Positions 17,960 through 28,521 of a stretch of 64,000 bases of DNA are shown piece after piece. The notes below the pieces were generated by a model. The model was given only the letters and a program-made list of their open reading frames with translations, was not told where the DNA came from and searched no databases. The stretch is taken from positions 1 to 64,000 of the forward strand of contig MEIF01000006.1 of assembly GCA_001750645.1 (NCBI GenBank), read 5' to 3'. The position numbers and the translations under genes are program-made. Position 1 is the stretch's first letter; each line of letters begins with the position of its first letter. Source of the stretch: Gammaproteobacteria bacterium AqS3 (lineage in GTDB: Bacteria; Pseudomonadota; Gammaproteobacteria; MEIF01; AqS3).

Positions 17960-20080
17960 GTGGCTAGAGAAACAGCCTTATCAAAATATCGCAACATCGG
18001 AATCTGCGCGCACGTGGATGCGGGCAAGACCACCACGACCGAGCGCGTGCTTTTTTACACAGGGCTGTCGCACAAGATCGGCGAGGTTCACGACGGCGCC
18101 GCAGTCATGGACTGGATGGACCAGGAGCGGGAGCGGGGCATCACCATCACCTCGGCTGCGACGACCTGCTTCTGGCAGGGCATGGACGGAACGCGCGACC
18201 GCTACCGCATCAACATTATTGACACCCCGGGGCACGTTGATTTCACCATCGAAGTCGAGCGCTCGCTGCGTGTTTTGGACGGCGCAGTGGTGGTGTTCTG
18301 CGGTGTTTCCGGAGTTGAGCCGCAGTCCGAGACGGTATGGCGCCAGGCCAATCGCTACCGCGTTCCGCGCATTGTTTTTGTCAACAAGATGGATCGCGAC
18401 GGAGCCAACTTTTTGCGTGTCGTCAAGCAGATTGAAACTCGCCTGCGCGCCCGTCCCGTGGTCGTGCAGCTGCCCATCGGATCCGAAAAGGACTTCAAGG
18501 GGGTCATTGATCTGGTCAAGATGAAGGCCATTTACTGGAACGAGGAGGACAAGGGCGCGACCTTTGAATACCTCGATATTCCCGAGGATCTGAAGCCCCA
18601 GGCGGACGAATACCGGGAGAAACTTCTCGAGGCGGTTTCCGACTGCAGCGATGAGGTCATGGAAAAGTACCTCGGCGGAGAGGATGTCAGCGAGGAGGAA
18701 CTCATTGCCGGCCTGCGCTCCGGTGTGCTCGGCAATGACGTCGTGCCGGCTCTGTGCGGCTCTGCCTTCAAGAACAAGGGCGTGCAGGCGATGCTGGATG
18801 CCGTGGTCGACTATCTCCCGGCGCCGGACGAAGTCGAGGCGATCAGGGGCGAGCTCGACGGCGGCGAGGAGGCGCTGCGCCACTCTTCGGATGATGCGCC
18901 CTTTTCATCGCTGGCCTTCAAGATCGCCACCGACCCCTACGTCGGCACGCTGACCTTCATTCGGGTCTATTCCGGCGTGCTCAAGAGCGGCGATTCGGTC
19001 TACATTCCCAACAAGCACAACCGCGAGCGCGTCGGGCGCATGCTGCAGATGCACTCCAATGATCGATCCGAGATCAAGGAGGTGCGCGCCGGCGACATTG
19101 CCGCACTGGTCGGCCTGAAGAATGTCGTGACCGGCGAGACCCTGTGTGATCCGGATGAGGTGATCACGCTGGAGCGCATGGAGTTTCCCGAACCCGTCAT
19201 CTCGATAGCGGTCGAGCCCAAGACCAAATCTGATCAGGAAAAGATGGGCGTGGCTCTGGGCAAGCTGGCGCAGGAAGACCCGTCATTCCGTGTTCAGACC
19301 GATGAGGAATCGGGACAGACCGTGATTTCCGGCATGGGCGAGCTGCATCTGGACATCATCATCGATCGCATGAAGCGGGAATTCAACGTCGAGGCCAATA
19401 CCGGAAATCCGCAGGTGGCGTATCGCGAAACCATACGCAAGCCGGTTGAGCAGGAGGGCAAATTTGTTCGGCAGAGCGGCGGGCGCGGACAGTACGGCCA
19501 CGTGTGGATCAAGCTTGAACCGCTGCCCGAGGATACCGAGGAGAATTTCGAGTTTGTCGATGCCATTGTCGGCGGGGTGGTTCCGCGCGAATACATCTCG
19601 GCGGTCAGCAAGGGGATCGAAGAGCAGATGGGGAACGGCGTGCTGGCGGGCTATCCGCTGCTGCGCATCAAGGCGACGCTTTATGACGGCTCCTATCACG
19701 ATGTCGACTCGAGCGAGCTGGCCTTCAAGGTGGCGGGATCAATAGCGTTGCGCACCGGGGCTTTGGCGGCTGATCCGGCGCTGCTTGAGCCGATCATGGA
19801 CGTTGAGGTTGTGACTCCGGACGACTATGCCGGAGACGTGGTCGGCGATTTGAACCGCAGGAGGGGGCAGATTCAGGGCATTGAGGACAACCCCTCGGGG
19901 CAGCAGGTGCGCGCCCATGTTCCGCTCGCCGAGATGTTCGGCTACGCAACCTCGCTGCGCTCGCAGACACAGGGAAGGGCGACCTTCACGATGGAGTTTC
20001 TCAAGTACGACGAGGCCCCCGCAAATATTGCCCAACCCATGATCGATGAATACATTCAGCGTCGCAGCGAGGGCAATTGA
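17960..20080 (+). CDS. fusA: Elongation factor G
   Basis: EF-G (706 residues) is the GTPase that drives translocation. G1 is [15 protein letters not shown], followed by the switch 2 motif DTPGHVDF and G4 NKMD. Domain IV carries [18 protein letters not shown] and the end has [20 protein letters not shown]. The GTG start at 17960 follows AGGAGAG. The tuf gene that usually follows is missing; the next feature is the rpsJ promoter. Confidence 0.98.
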   Translation: MARETALSKYRNIGICAHVDAGKTTTTERVLFYTGLSHKIGEVHDGAAVMDWMDQERERGITITSAATTCFWQGMDGTRDRYRINIIDTPGHVDFTIEVERSLRVLDGAVVVFCGVSGVEPQSETVWRQANRYRVPRIVFVNKMDRDGANFLRVVKQIETRLRARPVVVQLPIGSEKDFKGVIDLVKMKAIYWNEEDKGATFEYLDIPEDLKPQADEYREKLLEAVSDCSDEVMEKYLGGEDVSEEELIAGLRSGVLGNDVVPALCGSAFKNKGVQAMLDAVVDYLPAPDEVEAIRGELDGGEEALRHSSDDAPFSSLAFKIATDPYVGTLTFIRVYSGVLKSGDSVYIPNKHNRERVGRMLQMHSNDRSEIKEVRAGDIAALVGLKNVVTGETLCDPDEVITLERMEFPEPVISIAVEPKTKSDQEKMGVALGKLAQEDPSFRVQTDEESGQTVISGMGELHLDIIIDRMKREFNVEANTGNPQVAYRETIRKPVEQEGKFVRQSGGRGQYGHVWIKLEPLPEDTEENFEFVDAIVGGVVPREYISAVSKGIEEQMGNGVLAGYPLLRIKATLYDGSYHDVDSSELAFKVAGSIALRTGALAADPALLEPIMDVEVVTPDDYAGDVVGDLNRRRGQIQGIEDNPSGQQVRAHVPLAEMFGYATSLRSQTQGRATFTMEFLKYDEAPANIAQPMIDEYIQRRSEGN

Positions 20081-20096
20081 TTCACCGGCTGTGCTC

Positions 20097-20125
20097 TTGA
20101 CGCTGCAAGGGGTGTTCTCTACAAT
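20097..20125 (+). promoter_or_regulatory. S10 operon promoter
   Basis: TTGACG (20097-20102), a 17-base spacer and TACAAT (20120-20125) form a near-consensus promoter 16 bases after the fusA stop, where tuf would be expected. It is followed by ACGCCCGC, the same discriminator as the rpsL promoter. The predicted leader to rpsJ is about 120 bases. Confidence 0.82.
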
Positions 20126-20172
20126 ACGCCCGCTAAACACTGGACGGGTAGTCATTGCCCTCCGGTGCATAC

Positions 20173-20216
20173 GAGAAGCCCGGTCTGGGGAGGTTTCCTC
20201 TCAGGCCGGGTTTCTC
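20173..20216 (+). promoter_or_regulatory. S10 leader hairpin (candidate attenuator or L4-responsive element)
   Basis: GAGAAGCCCGGTCTG (20173-20187) pairs over all 15 bases with CAGGCCGGGTTTCTC (20202-20216), using two G-U wobbles. It is followed by GTGTTTTATT. It lies in the untranslated leader, 36 bases before the rpsJ ATG. In E. coli the S10 leader is the target of L4 feedback. Equivalence here is inference; a simple attenuator is the other reading. Confidence 0.55.
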
Positions 20217-20251
20217 TGTGTTTTATTGGACCGGATTATTACTGGGGAAGG

Positions 20252-20578
20252 ATGAGCGTGGAAAATCAGTGCATTCGCATCAAGCTCAAATCTTTTGATC
20301 ATCGCCTGATCGATACCGCCGCACGAGAAATTGTTGACACGGTCCGCCGCACTGGCGCCATCGTTCGGGGTCCGATCCCGCTTCCGGTTCGGATACAGAA
20401 ATACACCGTTCTGACATCGCCGCACAAATACAAAGATGCACGGGATCAGTTTGAGACCAGAACCCATAAGCGAATGCTGGATATTGTTCGATACACCGAA
20501 GACACCATGGACTCACTGATGAACCTGAAACTGTCAACCGGTGTCGAAGTCCAAATTAGCCTGGATGCGGTTGAATAA
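20252..20578 (+). CDS. rpsJ: 30S ribosomal protein S10
   Basis: S10 (108 residues) is a head protein and, as NusE, a transcription antitermination partner of Nus[21 protein letters not shown] and [19 protein letters not shown] are diagnostic. ATG 20252 follows GGGGAAGG; an in-frame ATG at 20165 would add 29 unrelated residues and lies within the leader. The end VQISLDAVE is slightly longer than in E. coli. Confidence 0.97.
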   Translation: MSVENQCIRIKLKSFDHRLIDTAAREIVDTVRRTGAIVRGPIPLPVRIQKYTVLTSPHKYKDARDQFETRTHKRMLDIVRYTEDTMDSLMNLKLSTGVEVQISLDAVE

Positions 20579-20580
20579 AA

Positions 20581-21234
20581 ATGAAGACGGGACTGCTGGG
20601 AATAAAAATGGGAATGACGAGGTGGTTCCAGGAGACGGGAGGGGCGGTATCGGTCACCGCCATCAAAATTCCGCGCAATCGCGTGGTGCAGATCAAGACC
20701 CAAGAGCGTGACTCTTATTCCGCCATTCAGTTGACAGCCGTCGGCGTGCTCGACAAGAAGAGCCGCATCGGGCGTCCCCGGAGCGGGCATTTGGCCGCTT
20801 ATCAGGCCGAGGAGGGCGGGCGCTGGCTGGCCGAATTTCGCACCGATGCAGACCCCGAGTGGAGTTCGGGCGATGAAATCAGCGCATCCGACCTGTTTGA
20901 AACCGGCCACCTTGTCGATGTTTCGGGCGTCACCAAGGGCAAGGGGTTTGCCGGTGTGATCAAGCGCTGGAATTTCAAGACCCAGGACGCCACCCACGGC
21001 AATTCGCTCTCACATCGGGCGCCCGGATCGATCGGCCAGTGCCAGACGCCCGGCAAGGTCTGGAAGGGCAAGAAGATGGCCGGGCGCATGGGCGGAAGCC
21101 GCCAGACCGTTCAAAACCTTGAGATAGTTGACATTGATTCCGAGTACGGAATTATTCTCGTGCGGGGTGCAGTGCCCGGGGCTGTCGGAGCCCGAGTCAC
21201 GGTTCGTCCGGCCGTCAAGTCGAGGAAGAAGTAA
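20581..21234 (+). CDS. rplC: 50S ribosomal protein L3
   Basis: L3 (217 residues) reaches into the peptidyl-transferase region. LGIKMGMTRWFQETG opens the protein, and GSIGQCQTPGKVWKGKKMAG is the loop containing the Gln that PrmB methylates in E. coli. It starts two bases after the rpsJ stop. Confidence 0.98.
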   Translation: MKTGLLGIKMGMTRWFQETGGAVSVTAIKIPRNRVVQIKTQERDSYSAIQLTAVGVLDKKSRIGRPRSGHLAAYQAEEGGRWLAEFRTDADPEWSSGDEISASDLFETGHLVDVSGVTKGKGFAGVIKRWNFKTQDATHGNSLSHRAPGSIGQCQTPGKVWKGKKMAGRMGGSRQTVQNLEIVDIDSEYGIILVRGAVPGAVGARVTVRPAVKSRKK

Positions 21235-21238
21235 CAGA

Positions 21239-21844
21239 ATGGAGATCTCGACGGCTGGTGGAAAAACGGTGGAGGTCTCCGAGACTGTGTTTGGTGCGGA
21301 GTACAACCCGGCTCTGGTGCATCAAGTCGTCACCGCAATGCTCAATACCGCCCGTGCGGGCACCAAAAACAACAAGTCGCGCTCCGACGTCGCCGGCGGC
21401 GGGGCCAAGCCCTGGCGTCAAAAGGGCAGTGGCCAAGCCCGGGCGGGGACGCGCAGCAGCCCGATATTCAGAAGCGGCGGGGTCACTTTCGCCGCACGGC
21501 CGCGTGACTACAGCCAGAAAGTCAACCGCAAAATGTACCGGGGGGCGCTGATCAGCGTGCTCTCGCAGTTGAACAGTGCGGGGGCGATCAAAGTGATCGA
21601 TGAATTGGCCTTGGACGAGCCCAAGACCGCCAAGGCCGTGACCCTGCTGAACCAGCTGGATTTTGAGCAGGGACTCCTCGTTGATGTCGAACTCGACAGG
21701 AATGTATTTCTGGCTGTGCGCAATCTGCCGCACATTGAGGCCGTGGATGTTCAGGGTGTTACCCCTCTGCTGCTCGTGCAGTTTTCCCAAGTGGTCATTA
21801 CCGCAGGGGCCATCGGCCAGCTCAACGAAAGGCTGGCATCGTGA
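21239..21844 (+). CDS. rplD: 50S ribosomal protein L4
   Basis: L4 (201 residues, the E. coli length) lines the exit tunnel and in E. coli represses the S10 operon through its leader. NNKSRSDVAGGGAKPWRQKG and GQARAGTRSSPIFRSGGVTF are the tunnel loop. ATG 21239 is four bases after the rplC stop; an in-frame ATG at 21128 would lie inside rplC. Confidence 0.97.
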   Translation: MEISTAGGKTVEVSETVFGAEYNPALVHQVVTAMLNTARAGTKNNKSRSDVAGGGAKPWRQKGSGQARAGTRSSPIFRSGGVTFAARPRDYSQKVNRKMYRGALISVLSQLNSAGAIKVIDELALDEPKTAKAVTLLNQLDFEQGLLVDVELDRNVFLAVRNLPHIEAVDVQGVTPLLLVQFSQVVITAGAIGQLNERLAS

Positions 21845-22161
21845 ATCTGGAGCGCTGCTACACCGTGCTGCGGGAACCGCACCTGACGGAAAAGGTGGCC
21901 AATCTGGGCGGCGGCAGTTTTTCGGGCGAGCTGGAAGCCGCCGCAGTGCATGTGGCCTTTAAGGTGGCTCCCGACGCCACCAAGCGAGAGATCGCCAAGG
22001 CGGTTGAAGAAATTTTCAAGGTCAAGGTGGAGCGCGTTCGCGTGGTCAATATCCGCGGCAAGCGCGGCGTTAACCGCAGCGGTCGGTATCAGCGCAATTC
22101 GGTGCGCAAAGCCTATGTCCGGCTCAAGTCGGGCGATTCCATTGATTTCACCAAGTTTTAA
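21841..22161 (+). CDS. rplW: 50S ribosomal protein L23
   Basis: L23 (106 residues) sits at the tunnel exit and docks trigger factor and [37 protein letters not shown] and [16 protein letters not shown] are family segments. GTG 21841 overlaps the rplD stop by four bases. Confidence 0.97.
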   Translation: MNLERCYTVLREPHLTEKVANLGGGSFSGELEAAAVHVAFKVAPDATKREIAKAVEEIFKVKVERVRVVNIRGKRGVNRSGRYQRNSVRKAYVRLKSGDSIDFTKF

Positions 22162-22172
22162 GGGGGCAGGGC

Positions 22173-23033
<861 letters not shown>

Positions 23034-23034
23034 G

Positions 23035-23316
23035 ATGGCGCGCTCGCTCAAGAAAGGCCCGTTTGTCGACCTGCACTTGGTCAAAAAAGTGCAGGCGGCG
23101 CTTGAGTCGGGTGACCTCAACAGAAAGCCGATCAAGACGTGGTCTCGGCGCTCGATGATCGTCCCCGAGATGGTTGGGCTGACCATTTCAGTCCACAACG
23201 GGCGCCAGCACGTCCCGGTGTTCATTACCGAAGACATGGTTGGACACAAACTGGGGGAATTTGCCCCGACCCGCACTTTCCACGGTCACTCGGGTGACCG
23301 CAAGACGGGGCGCTGA
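23035..23316 (+). CDS. rpsS: 30S ribosomal protein S19
   Basis: S19 (93 residues) is in the 30S head near the A-site finger. [19 protein letters not shown] and [20 protein letters not shown] are conserved, and [15 protein letters not shown] is near the end. ATG 23035 was chosen one base after the rplB stop; an upstream in-frame ATG at 22999 lies within rplB. Confidence 0.98.
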   Translation: MARSLKKGPFVDLHLVKKVQAALESGDLNRKPIKTWSRRSMIVPEMVGLTISVHNGRQHVPVFITEDMVGHKLGEFAPTRTFHGHSGDRKTGR

Positions 23317-23675
23317 TGAAAACGCCGATCACTGCGAGCAAGCAAATCCAGGCCGTTGTGCGCAGGGTGCCCATGTCGGCTCAGAAGCTGCGTCTGGTGG
23401 CCGATCAAATCCGCAGCTTGGGGATTGAGGAGGCGCGCACGCGAATGCAGCTGAGCAACAAAAAGGGTGCGCTCTATCTGGCCAAGGCGCTCGACTCGGC
23501 GATTTCGAATGCCGAGCACAACCACGGCGTCGAGGATTTTCACAATTACCGCATCTGCACCTTGATGGTGGATGAGGGCGCCACGCTCAAGCGCGGCCGC
23601 TTTCGCGCCCGCGGGCGCGGTTCGCGCATCCTCAAGCGCACCTGCCACATTACCTTGCGGATTCAGGAGGCATAG
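23316..23675 (+). CDS. rplV: 50S ribosomal protein L22
   Basis: L22 (119 residues) forms part of the exit tunnel constriction. [20 protein letters not shown] and [18 protein letters not shown] lead to the tunnel loop [18 protein letters not shown], where macrolide-resistance changes occur in other bacteria; nothing aberrant is visible. Start and stop touch the neighbouring genes. Confidence 0.97.
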   Translation: MKTPITASKQIQAVVRRVPMSAQKLRLVADQIRSLGIEEARTRMQLSNKKGALYLAKALDSAISNAEHNHGVEDFHNYRICTLMVDEGATLKRGRFRARGRGSRILKRTCHITLRIQEA

Positions 23676-23677
23676 GC

Positions 23678-24610
23678 ATGGGTCAGAAAGTACATCCGAT
23701 CGGCATGCGTCTGGGGATTGTGCGCAGTCACGACTCGGTTTGGTTTGCCACCGGCGATGCCTATCGGGAGCAGCTGCTGATCGATATTCAGCTGCGCACG
23801 CATATCTTGGAGCGGCTGCGCGAGGCCTCGGTGAGCCGAGTGGTCATTGAGCGTCCGCCGCAGAATCTGGTGGTGACGATCCACAGTGCGCGCCCCGGAA
23901 CCGTGCTGGGTCAGAAAGGCCAGGCGATTGACGCCCTGCGCGCCACCCTGGAAAAGATGACCGGCATTCCGGTCGATCTCAAAGTCGTCTCAATTGAGCA
24001 GCCTGATCTGGAGGCCAAGCTGGTGGCTGAAAATATTGCCCGCCAGCTGGAGACCCGGGTCGCGTTCAGACGCGCCCTCAAGCGGGGCATTCAGCACAGC
24101 ATGCGCTCAGGTGCGAAGGGCATCCGTGTCCAGGCGTCGGGTCGTCTCGGCGGTGCCGACATCGCTCGCACCGAGGCCTTTCACGAGGGCAGTGTGCCGC
24201 TGCACACCCTGCGGGCCGATATCGATTACGCGGTTTGCGAGGCGCACACCACTTATGGAGTGATCGGTGTCAAGGTCTGGATTTTCCGCGGGGAGATCAA
24301 GAATCCTGCCGAATCAGTCCGACCGGGCAGATTCCCAGAGGCGGGAAATGCTCAAGGCGAAGATAATGCCCGCTCTGGCGATGAAACCGTTCAGGTGGAG
24401 GCGCCCTCCGTGCAGTCGGGTCAGTCGGGTCAGTCGGGGCAGTCAGGCCAGCCATCTGCCGCAGAGGCATCAGATGGGGAAGTTTCCAAGGCGACACCTG
24501 AGGAAACCATCGAAGATGAGGCCGCACTCGGCGAAACCTCTGAAGAAGCTCCCGGGGAAGCGGCGGATGATGCCGATTCCGGTTCCGAACAAGCGGCGGA
24601 GGACAAGTAA
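23678..24610 (+). CDS. rpsC: 30S ribosomal protein S3 with long acidic C-terminal tail
   Basis: S3 forms the mRNA entry channel and helps unwind m[23 protein letters not shown], the KH-domain segment [14 protein letters not shown] and the C-terminal domain ending [13 protein letters not shown] (about residue 206) are normal. The protein then continues to 310 residues, against 233 in E. coli. The extra stretch of about 100 residues has four SGQ steps (24413-24448) followed by an Ala/Glu/Asp-rich end. rplP starts three bases after its stop, so the tail is not a misread junction. Confidence 0.96.
   Translation: MGQKVHPIGMRLGIVRSHDSVWFATGDAYREQLLIDIQLRTHILERLREASVSRVVIERPPQNLVVTIHSARPGTVLGQKGQAIDALRATLEKMTGIPVDLKVVSIEQPDLEAKLVAENIARQLETRVAFRRALKRGIQHSMRSGAKGIRVQASGRLGGADIARTEAFHEGSVPLHTLRADIDYAVCEAHTTYGVIGVKVWIFRGEIKNPAESVRPGRFPEAGNAQGEDNARSGDETVQVEAPSVQSGQSGQSGQSGQPSAAEASDGEVSKATPEETIEDEAALGETSEEAPGEAADDADSGSEQAAEDK
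24413..24448 (+). repeat. Four 9-bp direct repeats inside the rpsC tail
   Basis: Four successive units of the type CAGTCGGGT encode [12 protein letters not shown]. The first three differ by one base at most, which suggests recent slippage growth. The length is in frame, so copy-number change would only lengthen or shorten the tail. Confidence 0.85.
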
Positions 24611-24612
24611 CC

Positions 24613-25026
24613 GTGCTGCAGCCCAAACAGAGCAAGTTTCGCAAACGGCACAAGGGGCGCAACCGTGGCATGGCGCAGCGGGGTGACCGAGTCTCCTTTG
24701 GCGAATACGGCCTCAAGGCACTTTCTCGGGGGCTGATGACTGCCCGGCAGATTGAGGCGGGGCGGCGTGCCTTGACGCGCAGCATTCGTCGCGGCGGCAA
24801 AGTTTGGATTCGGGTTTTTCCCGATAAGCCGGTGACCCGCAAGCCGCTTGAGGTTCGCATGGGATCGGGCAAGGGCAACGTTGAGTTTTATGCGGCGGTG
24901 ATCAAGCCCGGTCGCGTGCTCTACGAGCTGGAAGGCGTTGACGAGGAATCGGCGCGGGAAGCCTTCCGCCTGGCTGCCGGAAAGATGCCCTTTCGCACGG
25001 CTTTCGTGCGCAGACAGTTGATGTGA
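24613..25026 (+). CDS. rplP: 50S ribosomal protein L16
   Basis: L16 (137 residues) organises the A-site region of 23S r[43 protein letters not shown] and [22 protein letters not shown] are conserved. The start is GTG 24613. Confidence 0.97.
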   Translation: MLQPKQSKFRKRHKGRNRGMAQRGDRVSFGEYGLKALSRGLMTARQIEAGRRALTRSIRRGGKVWIRVFPDKPVTRKPLEVRMGSGKGNVEFYAAVIKPGRVLYELEGVDEESAREAFRLAAGKMPFRTAFVRRQLM

Positions 25027-25035
25027 GCTGGGAAG

Positions 25036-25242
25036 ATGAGTAAGCGAGAGACTAAAGAATTGCGCGATCTGAGCTCTGAGGAGCTGCTCGGTCGGATACT
25101 GGAATGGCGCCAAGAGCAGTTTCGGCTGCGCGCCCGTCGCGCAGTTTCGGGCGAGGACGAAGCCCCGCACCGTCACCGAATTCTGCGCGTATCCATTGCG
25201 CGTGCCAAGACGCTGCTGAGGGAACGGGAGGACAAAGAATGA
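25036..25242 (+). CDS. rpmC: 50S ribosomal protein L29
   Basis: L29 (68 residues) is a small two-helix protein near the tunnel exit beside L23. The pattern KELRDLSSEELLGRILEWRQEQFRLR and the end RVSIARAKTLLRERED match the family. rpsQ overlaps its stop by four bases (ATGA). Confidence 0.96.
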   Translation: MSKRETKELRDLSSEELLGRILEWRQEQFRLRARRAVSGEDEAPHRHRILRVSIARAKTLLREREDKE

Positions 25243-25658
25243 CTGCAGCCGCCAAAAGCAGCAAAACATTGACCGGTCGTGTTGTCAGTGATCGAATGAG
25301 CAAGACCATCACGGTTCAGATCCTGCGCAAGGTCAAGCACCCGCTTTACAAGAAGGTTGTCGTGCGCACCACTCGACTGCATGTCCACGATGCTGATGAG
25401 ATCGCCCGCATCGGCGACACAGTGTTGATCCGGGAAGTGCGTCCCATATCGCGCACCAAATCCTGGACGATTGAGCGCGTGCTGACCCAGGCCTCGGATG
25501 AAGCTGCCGGCAGCGCTCCGGATAACCCGGATAAAGAGTCTCCAGCGGAGGCGGCGCCGACAGTTGACGCCTCTGAAGGGCAGGGGGCTGCTGATGAGCA
25601 AAATTCTGCTGCGGAACCTGTCGAGACCGAAGCAGCCGAGCCGGAGAAGCAGTCGTGA
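25239..25658 (+). CDS. rpsQ: 30S ribosomal protein S17 with acidic C-terminal tail
   Basis: S17 is an OB-fold protein that binds 16S helices early in assembly. [20 protein letters not shown] and [20 protein letters not shown] are normal, as is [15 protein letters not shown]. The core ends at about residue 84, the full length of E. coli S17. Here 55 more residues follow, rich in Ala, Glu, Asp and Pro with almost no basic residues. ATG 25239 overlaps rpmC; rplN GTG overlaps its stop. Confidence 0.95.
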   Translation: MTAAAKSSKTLTGRVVSDRMSKTITVQILRKVKHPLYKKVVVRTTRLHVHDADEIARIGDTVLIREVRPISRTKSWTIERVLTQASDEAAGSAPDNPDKESPAEAAPTVDASEGQGAADEQNSAAEPVETEAAEPEKQS

Positions 25659-26023
25659 TCCAAACCGAGAGCCTGGTCAATGTTGCCGACAACAGCGGAG
25701 CGCGCAAGGTGCTTTGCATCAAGGTTCTGGGCGGCTCAAAGCGGCGCTACGCGCGCATCGGCGACATCATTGCCGTGGCCATCAAGGAAGCCTCGCCCAC
25801 GGGTCGAGTCCGCAAGGGGGAAGTGGCCAAGGCTGTGGTTGTGCGCACGCGCTTTGGCGTGCGCCGCCCGGACGGCTCTGCGATCAAGTTCGATGACAAT
25901 GCCGTGGTCTTGATCAACCCCAACTCGGACGAGCCGATTGGCAGCCGTATTTTTGGGCCGGTTACTCGCGAGCTGCGCGGGCGCTATATGCGCATCGTCT
26001 CGCTGGCCCCGGAGGTGCTGTGA
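25655..26023 (+). CDS. rplN: 50S ribosomal protein L14
   Basis: L14 (122 residues) lies at the subunit interface and is the RsfS silencing target. [40 protein letters not shown] and [21 protein letters not shown] are conserved. GTG start with a four-base overlap of rpsQ. Confidence 0.98.
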   Translation: MIQTESLVNVADNSGARKVLCIKVLGGSKRRYARIGDIIAVAIKEASPTGRVRKGEVAKAVVVRTRFGVRRPDGSAIKFDDNAVVLINPNSDEPIGSRIFGPVTRELRGRYMRIVSLAPEVL

Positions 26024-26352
26024 AACGTATTCGCATCGGCGATGAGGTGATTGTTCTGACCGGTCGTGCAAAGGGTCAGCGCGGCACAGTGCGCGAGCTG
26101 CGCGCCAATGGGCGCTGCATCGTCAGCGGCGTGAACATGGTCAAGAAGCACCGCCGCGCGGTGCCGTCTCGCCAGATCACTGCGGGCATTGTTGAAATTG
26201 AGGCATCGCTGCCGCTGTCCAACGTGGCTCACTATGATGCGGCCAGCGACAAGCCGAGTCGCGTCGGAATTCGCGTTGCAGAGGACGGAACCCGGGTGCG
26301 CTATTACAAGCGCAGCGGAGAGCCGGTGCCCGAACCGGAGAAGTCGCAATGA
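26020..26352 (+). CDS. rplX: 50S ribosomal protein L24
   Basis: L24 (110 residues) is a primary assembly initiator on 23S rRNA. The KOW motif is in [20 protein letters not shown], and [18 protein letters not shown] follows. The GTG start at 26020 overlaps the rplN stop. Confidence 0.96.
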   Translation: MKRIRIGDEVIVLTGRAKGQRGTVRELRANGRCIVSGVNMVKKHRRAVPSRQITAGIVEIEASLPLSNVAHYDAASDKPSRVGIRVAEDGTRVRYYKRSGEPVPEPEKSQ

Positions 26353-26885
26353 ACATGCACGAGCACTACCGCAGCACGGTGGTTCCGCAATTGATGGAGG
26401 AGCTCTCCATTGCCAATATTTACGGGGTTCCCCGAGTTGAGAAAGTCACGCTCAACATGGGTGTCGGCGAGAGCGTCATGGATCGCAACATGCTCAGGAA
26501 TGCGGTTGAGGAGCTCGCCTTGATCTCCGGTCAGCAGCCGGTGATTACCAAGGCGCGCAAATCGGTCGCCAGCTTCAAAATTCGCCAGGGGTTTCCGATC
26601 GGCTGCAAGGTGACGCTGCGGCGTCAGCGGATGTACAACTTTCTCGAGCGGCTGGTACACATCGCCCTGCCTCGAGTGCGCGATTTTCGCGGATTGAACC
26701 CGCGCAGCTTTGATGCGACCGGAAACTACACCTTTGGGGTGCGTGAACAGATCATCTTCACGGAAATCGATTTTGACAACATCAGCCGCATCCGCGGTCT
26801 GGATATCTGCATTACAACCAGTGCTCGCAGCAGCAGTGAGGGGCTGGCATTGCTCAAAGCGCTGCATTTTCCGTTCAGGAGTTGA
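26349..26885 (+). CDS. rplE: 50S ribosomal protein L5
   Basis: L5 (178 residues) binds 5S rRNA and contacts P-site t[43 protein letters not shown] and [20 protein letters not shown] are diagnostic. ATG 26349 overlaps the rplX stop. Confidence 0.98.
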   Translation: MNMHEHYRSTVVPQLMEELSIANIYGVPRVEKVTLNMGVGESVMDRNMLRNAVEELALISGQQPVITKARKSVASFKIRQGFPIGCKVTLRRQRMYNFLERLVHIALPRVRDFRGLNPRSFDATGNYTFGVREQIIFTEIDFDNISRIRGLDICITTSARSSSEGLALLKALHFPFRS

Positions 26886-26887
26886 CC

Positions 26888-27193
26888 ATGGCAAAGAAAT
26901 CCATCATTGAGAGGGAGAAGAAGCGCCAGCGATTGGTGGCACGCCACGCCACCCGCCGCGCCGAAATTCAGAAGGTTTTGCGCGATCCCGACGCGACAGA
27001 AGAGGAGCGCTGGACTGCGCGCATGAAGCTGCAAAAGCTGCCGCGCAATTCCTCGCCGGTTCGGCTTCAGAACCGCTGTCAGTTGACCGGTCGGCCGCAT
27101 GCCTATCTGCGTCGCTTTGGCCTGGGGCGCAACAAGATGCGTGAACATGCCTCGCAGGGGCATATTCCCGGCGTAGTGCGCTCGAGTTGGTGA
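26888..27193 (+). CDS. rpsN: 30S ribosomal protein S14 (zinc-free type)
   Basis: S14 (101 residues) is the long E. coli-type form without the CxxC zinc knuckles. MAKKSIIEREKKRQRLV opens it; RNSSPVRLQNRCQLTGRPH and LRRFGLGRNKMREHASQG are conserved. ATG 26888 was chosen over the in-frame TTG at 26882. Confidence 0.97.
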   Translation: MAKKSIIEREKKRQRLVARHATRRAEIQKVLRDPDATEEERWTARMKLQKLPRNSSPVRLQNRCQLTGRPHAYLRRFGLGRNKMREHASQGHIPGVVRSSW

Positions 27194-27206
27194 GGGGGTC
27201 TGGCTC

Positions 27207-27605
27207 ATGACGATGCAATCACCTCTCGCTGATATGTTGGTGCGGATTCGCAACGCCCAGGCGCGCCTGCAGCCCAGCACGACCATGCCGGCCTCCAAGT
27301 TAAAGTCCGCAGTTGCGAAAGTGCTGCTGGACGAGGGATATATCCAGAGTTTCTCTGAGCGGGGAGAAACAGTCTCCGAGCGTGAGCTGGTGATTGGCCT
27401 GAAATACTATGCCGGCAAGCCGGTGATCAGCGAAATCCAAATGATCAGTCGCCCCGGGCTGCGCCAGTACTGCGGGCGCAAGTCGATTCCGCGTGTCAAG
27501 AACGATTACGGAATCACCATCATGAGCACCAGCCAAGGCATCATGAGCGGGCAGCGCGCGCGCAAATTGGGCATTGGCGGCGAAATTCTCTGCGAGGTGT
27601 TTTAG
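27207..27605 (+). CDS. rpsH: 30S ribosomal protein S8
   Basis: S8 (132 residues) binds 16S central domain and in E. coli represses the spc operon at rplE. DMLVRIRNAQARLQPSTTMP and YGITIMSTSQGIMSGQRARK are family hallmarks. A second in-frame ATG two codons later is an alternative start. Confidence 0.98.
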   Translation: MTMQSPLADMLVRIRNAQARLQPSTTMPASKLKSAVAKVLLDEGYIQSFSERGETVSERELVIGLKYYAGKPVISEIQMISRPGLRQYCGRKSIPRVKNDYGITIMSTSQGIMSGQRARKLGIGGEILCEVF

Positions 27606-28160
27606 ATGGCGTTGTCAGAAATCAAAAGCTCGCACATCGGTCGTCTTCCGGTTGCATGCCCCTCGGGTGTTGAAGTGCGCTTTCAGGATCGTCGTCTGAC
27701 GATCAAGGGAAAAAACGGCGAGCTGTCGCTGGATGTGCACGAGCTGGTTCAGCTGCGGCAGGAAGGCGCCGAACTGCGTTTTTCCCCGGCGGACGGCAGC
27801 ACCGAGGCGCGCGCCCTGACCGGAACCATGCGCGCATTGGCGGCCAACATGGTCACTGGGGTCAGCGAGGGCTATGAGCGCGCACTTGAGCTGGTGGGCG
27901 TCGGCTATCGCGTCAACGTTCAGGGGCGCAGGGTCGAGCTGGCGCTCGGTTTTTCCCATCCGATCAGCTACCCGCTGCCCGACGGCATAGAGGCCAGCAC
28001 GGAGGGCGCCACCACACTCATACTCAAGGGAACCGACAAGCAGCTGCTCGGTCAGGTTGCCAGCGAGATTCGTCGGTTTCGTCCGCCTGAGCCTTACAAG
28101 GGCAAGGGTGTTCGATACCGGGGCGAATACGTTCGCAAGAAGGAGGGCAAGAAGAAATAA
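27606..28160 (+). CDS. rplF: 50S ribosomal protein L6
   Basis: L6 (184 residues) has two similar domains near the sarcin-ricin loop. [20 protein letters not shown] and [20 protein letters not shown] are conserved, with the C-terminal [19 protein letters not shown]. It starts on the base after rpsH ends. Confidence 0.98.
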   Translation: MALSEIKSSHIGRLPVACPSGVEVRFQDRRLTIKGKNGELSLDVHELVQLRQEGAELRFSPADGSTEARALTGTMRALAANMVTGVSEGYERALELVGVGYRVNVQGRRVELALGFSHPISYPLPDGIEASTEGATTLILKGTDKQLLGQVASEIRRFRPPEPYKGKGVRYRGEYVRKKEGKKK

Positions 28161-28510
28161 TGTCTGGGAACAGCAAACAAATTGCTCGTCTGCGCCGTGC
28201 GCGCCGCGGTCGTGCCAAAATTCGGCAACTGGCCATGCCGCGTCTCTCGGTGTTTCGAAGCGGACGGCACATCTATGCGCAGGTGTTTTCGCCCAATCTT
28301 GAGCGCGTTCTGGCCTCGGCCTCGACTCTGGAGTCCGGCGTGGGCGGCGGCAGAAACATTGCCAGCGCCGCCGAGGTCGGAGAGCGCGTTGCCAAGCGCA
28401 GCCTTGATGCCGGCATTGAGGCTGTCGCGTTTGATCACTCCGGCTACAAGTATCACGGTCGCATCAAAGCGCTGGCCGACGGTGCTCGCGGTGCCGGGCT
28501 GAAGTTTTAG
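28160..28510 (+). CDS. rplR: 50S ribosomal protein L18
   Basis: L18 (116 residues) delivers 5S rRNA to the large subunit. [20 protein letters not shown] is the basic N-terminus. [20 protein letters not shown] and [19 protein letters not shown] are family segments. ATG shares its first base with the end of the rplF stop. Confidence 0.97.
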   Translation: MSGNSKQIARLRRARRGRAKIRQLAMPRLSVFRSGRHIYAQVFSPNLERVLASASTLESGVGGGRNIASAAEVGERVAKRSLDAGIEAVAFDHSGYKYHGRIKALADGARGAGLKF

Positions 28511-28521
28511 GAGGATTCATC

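Noticed and set aside
20165-20251. N-terminal extension of S10 from ATG 20165
   Set aside because: It reads through the leader hairpin, has no family similarity, and a good ribosome site precedes ATG 20252.
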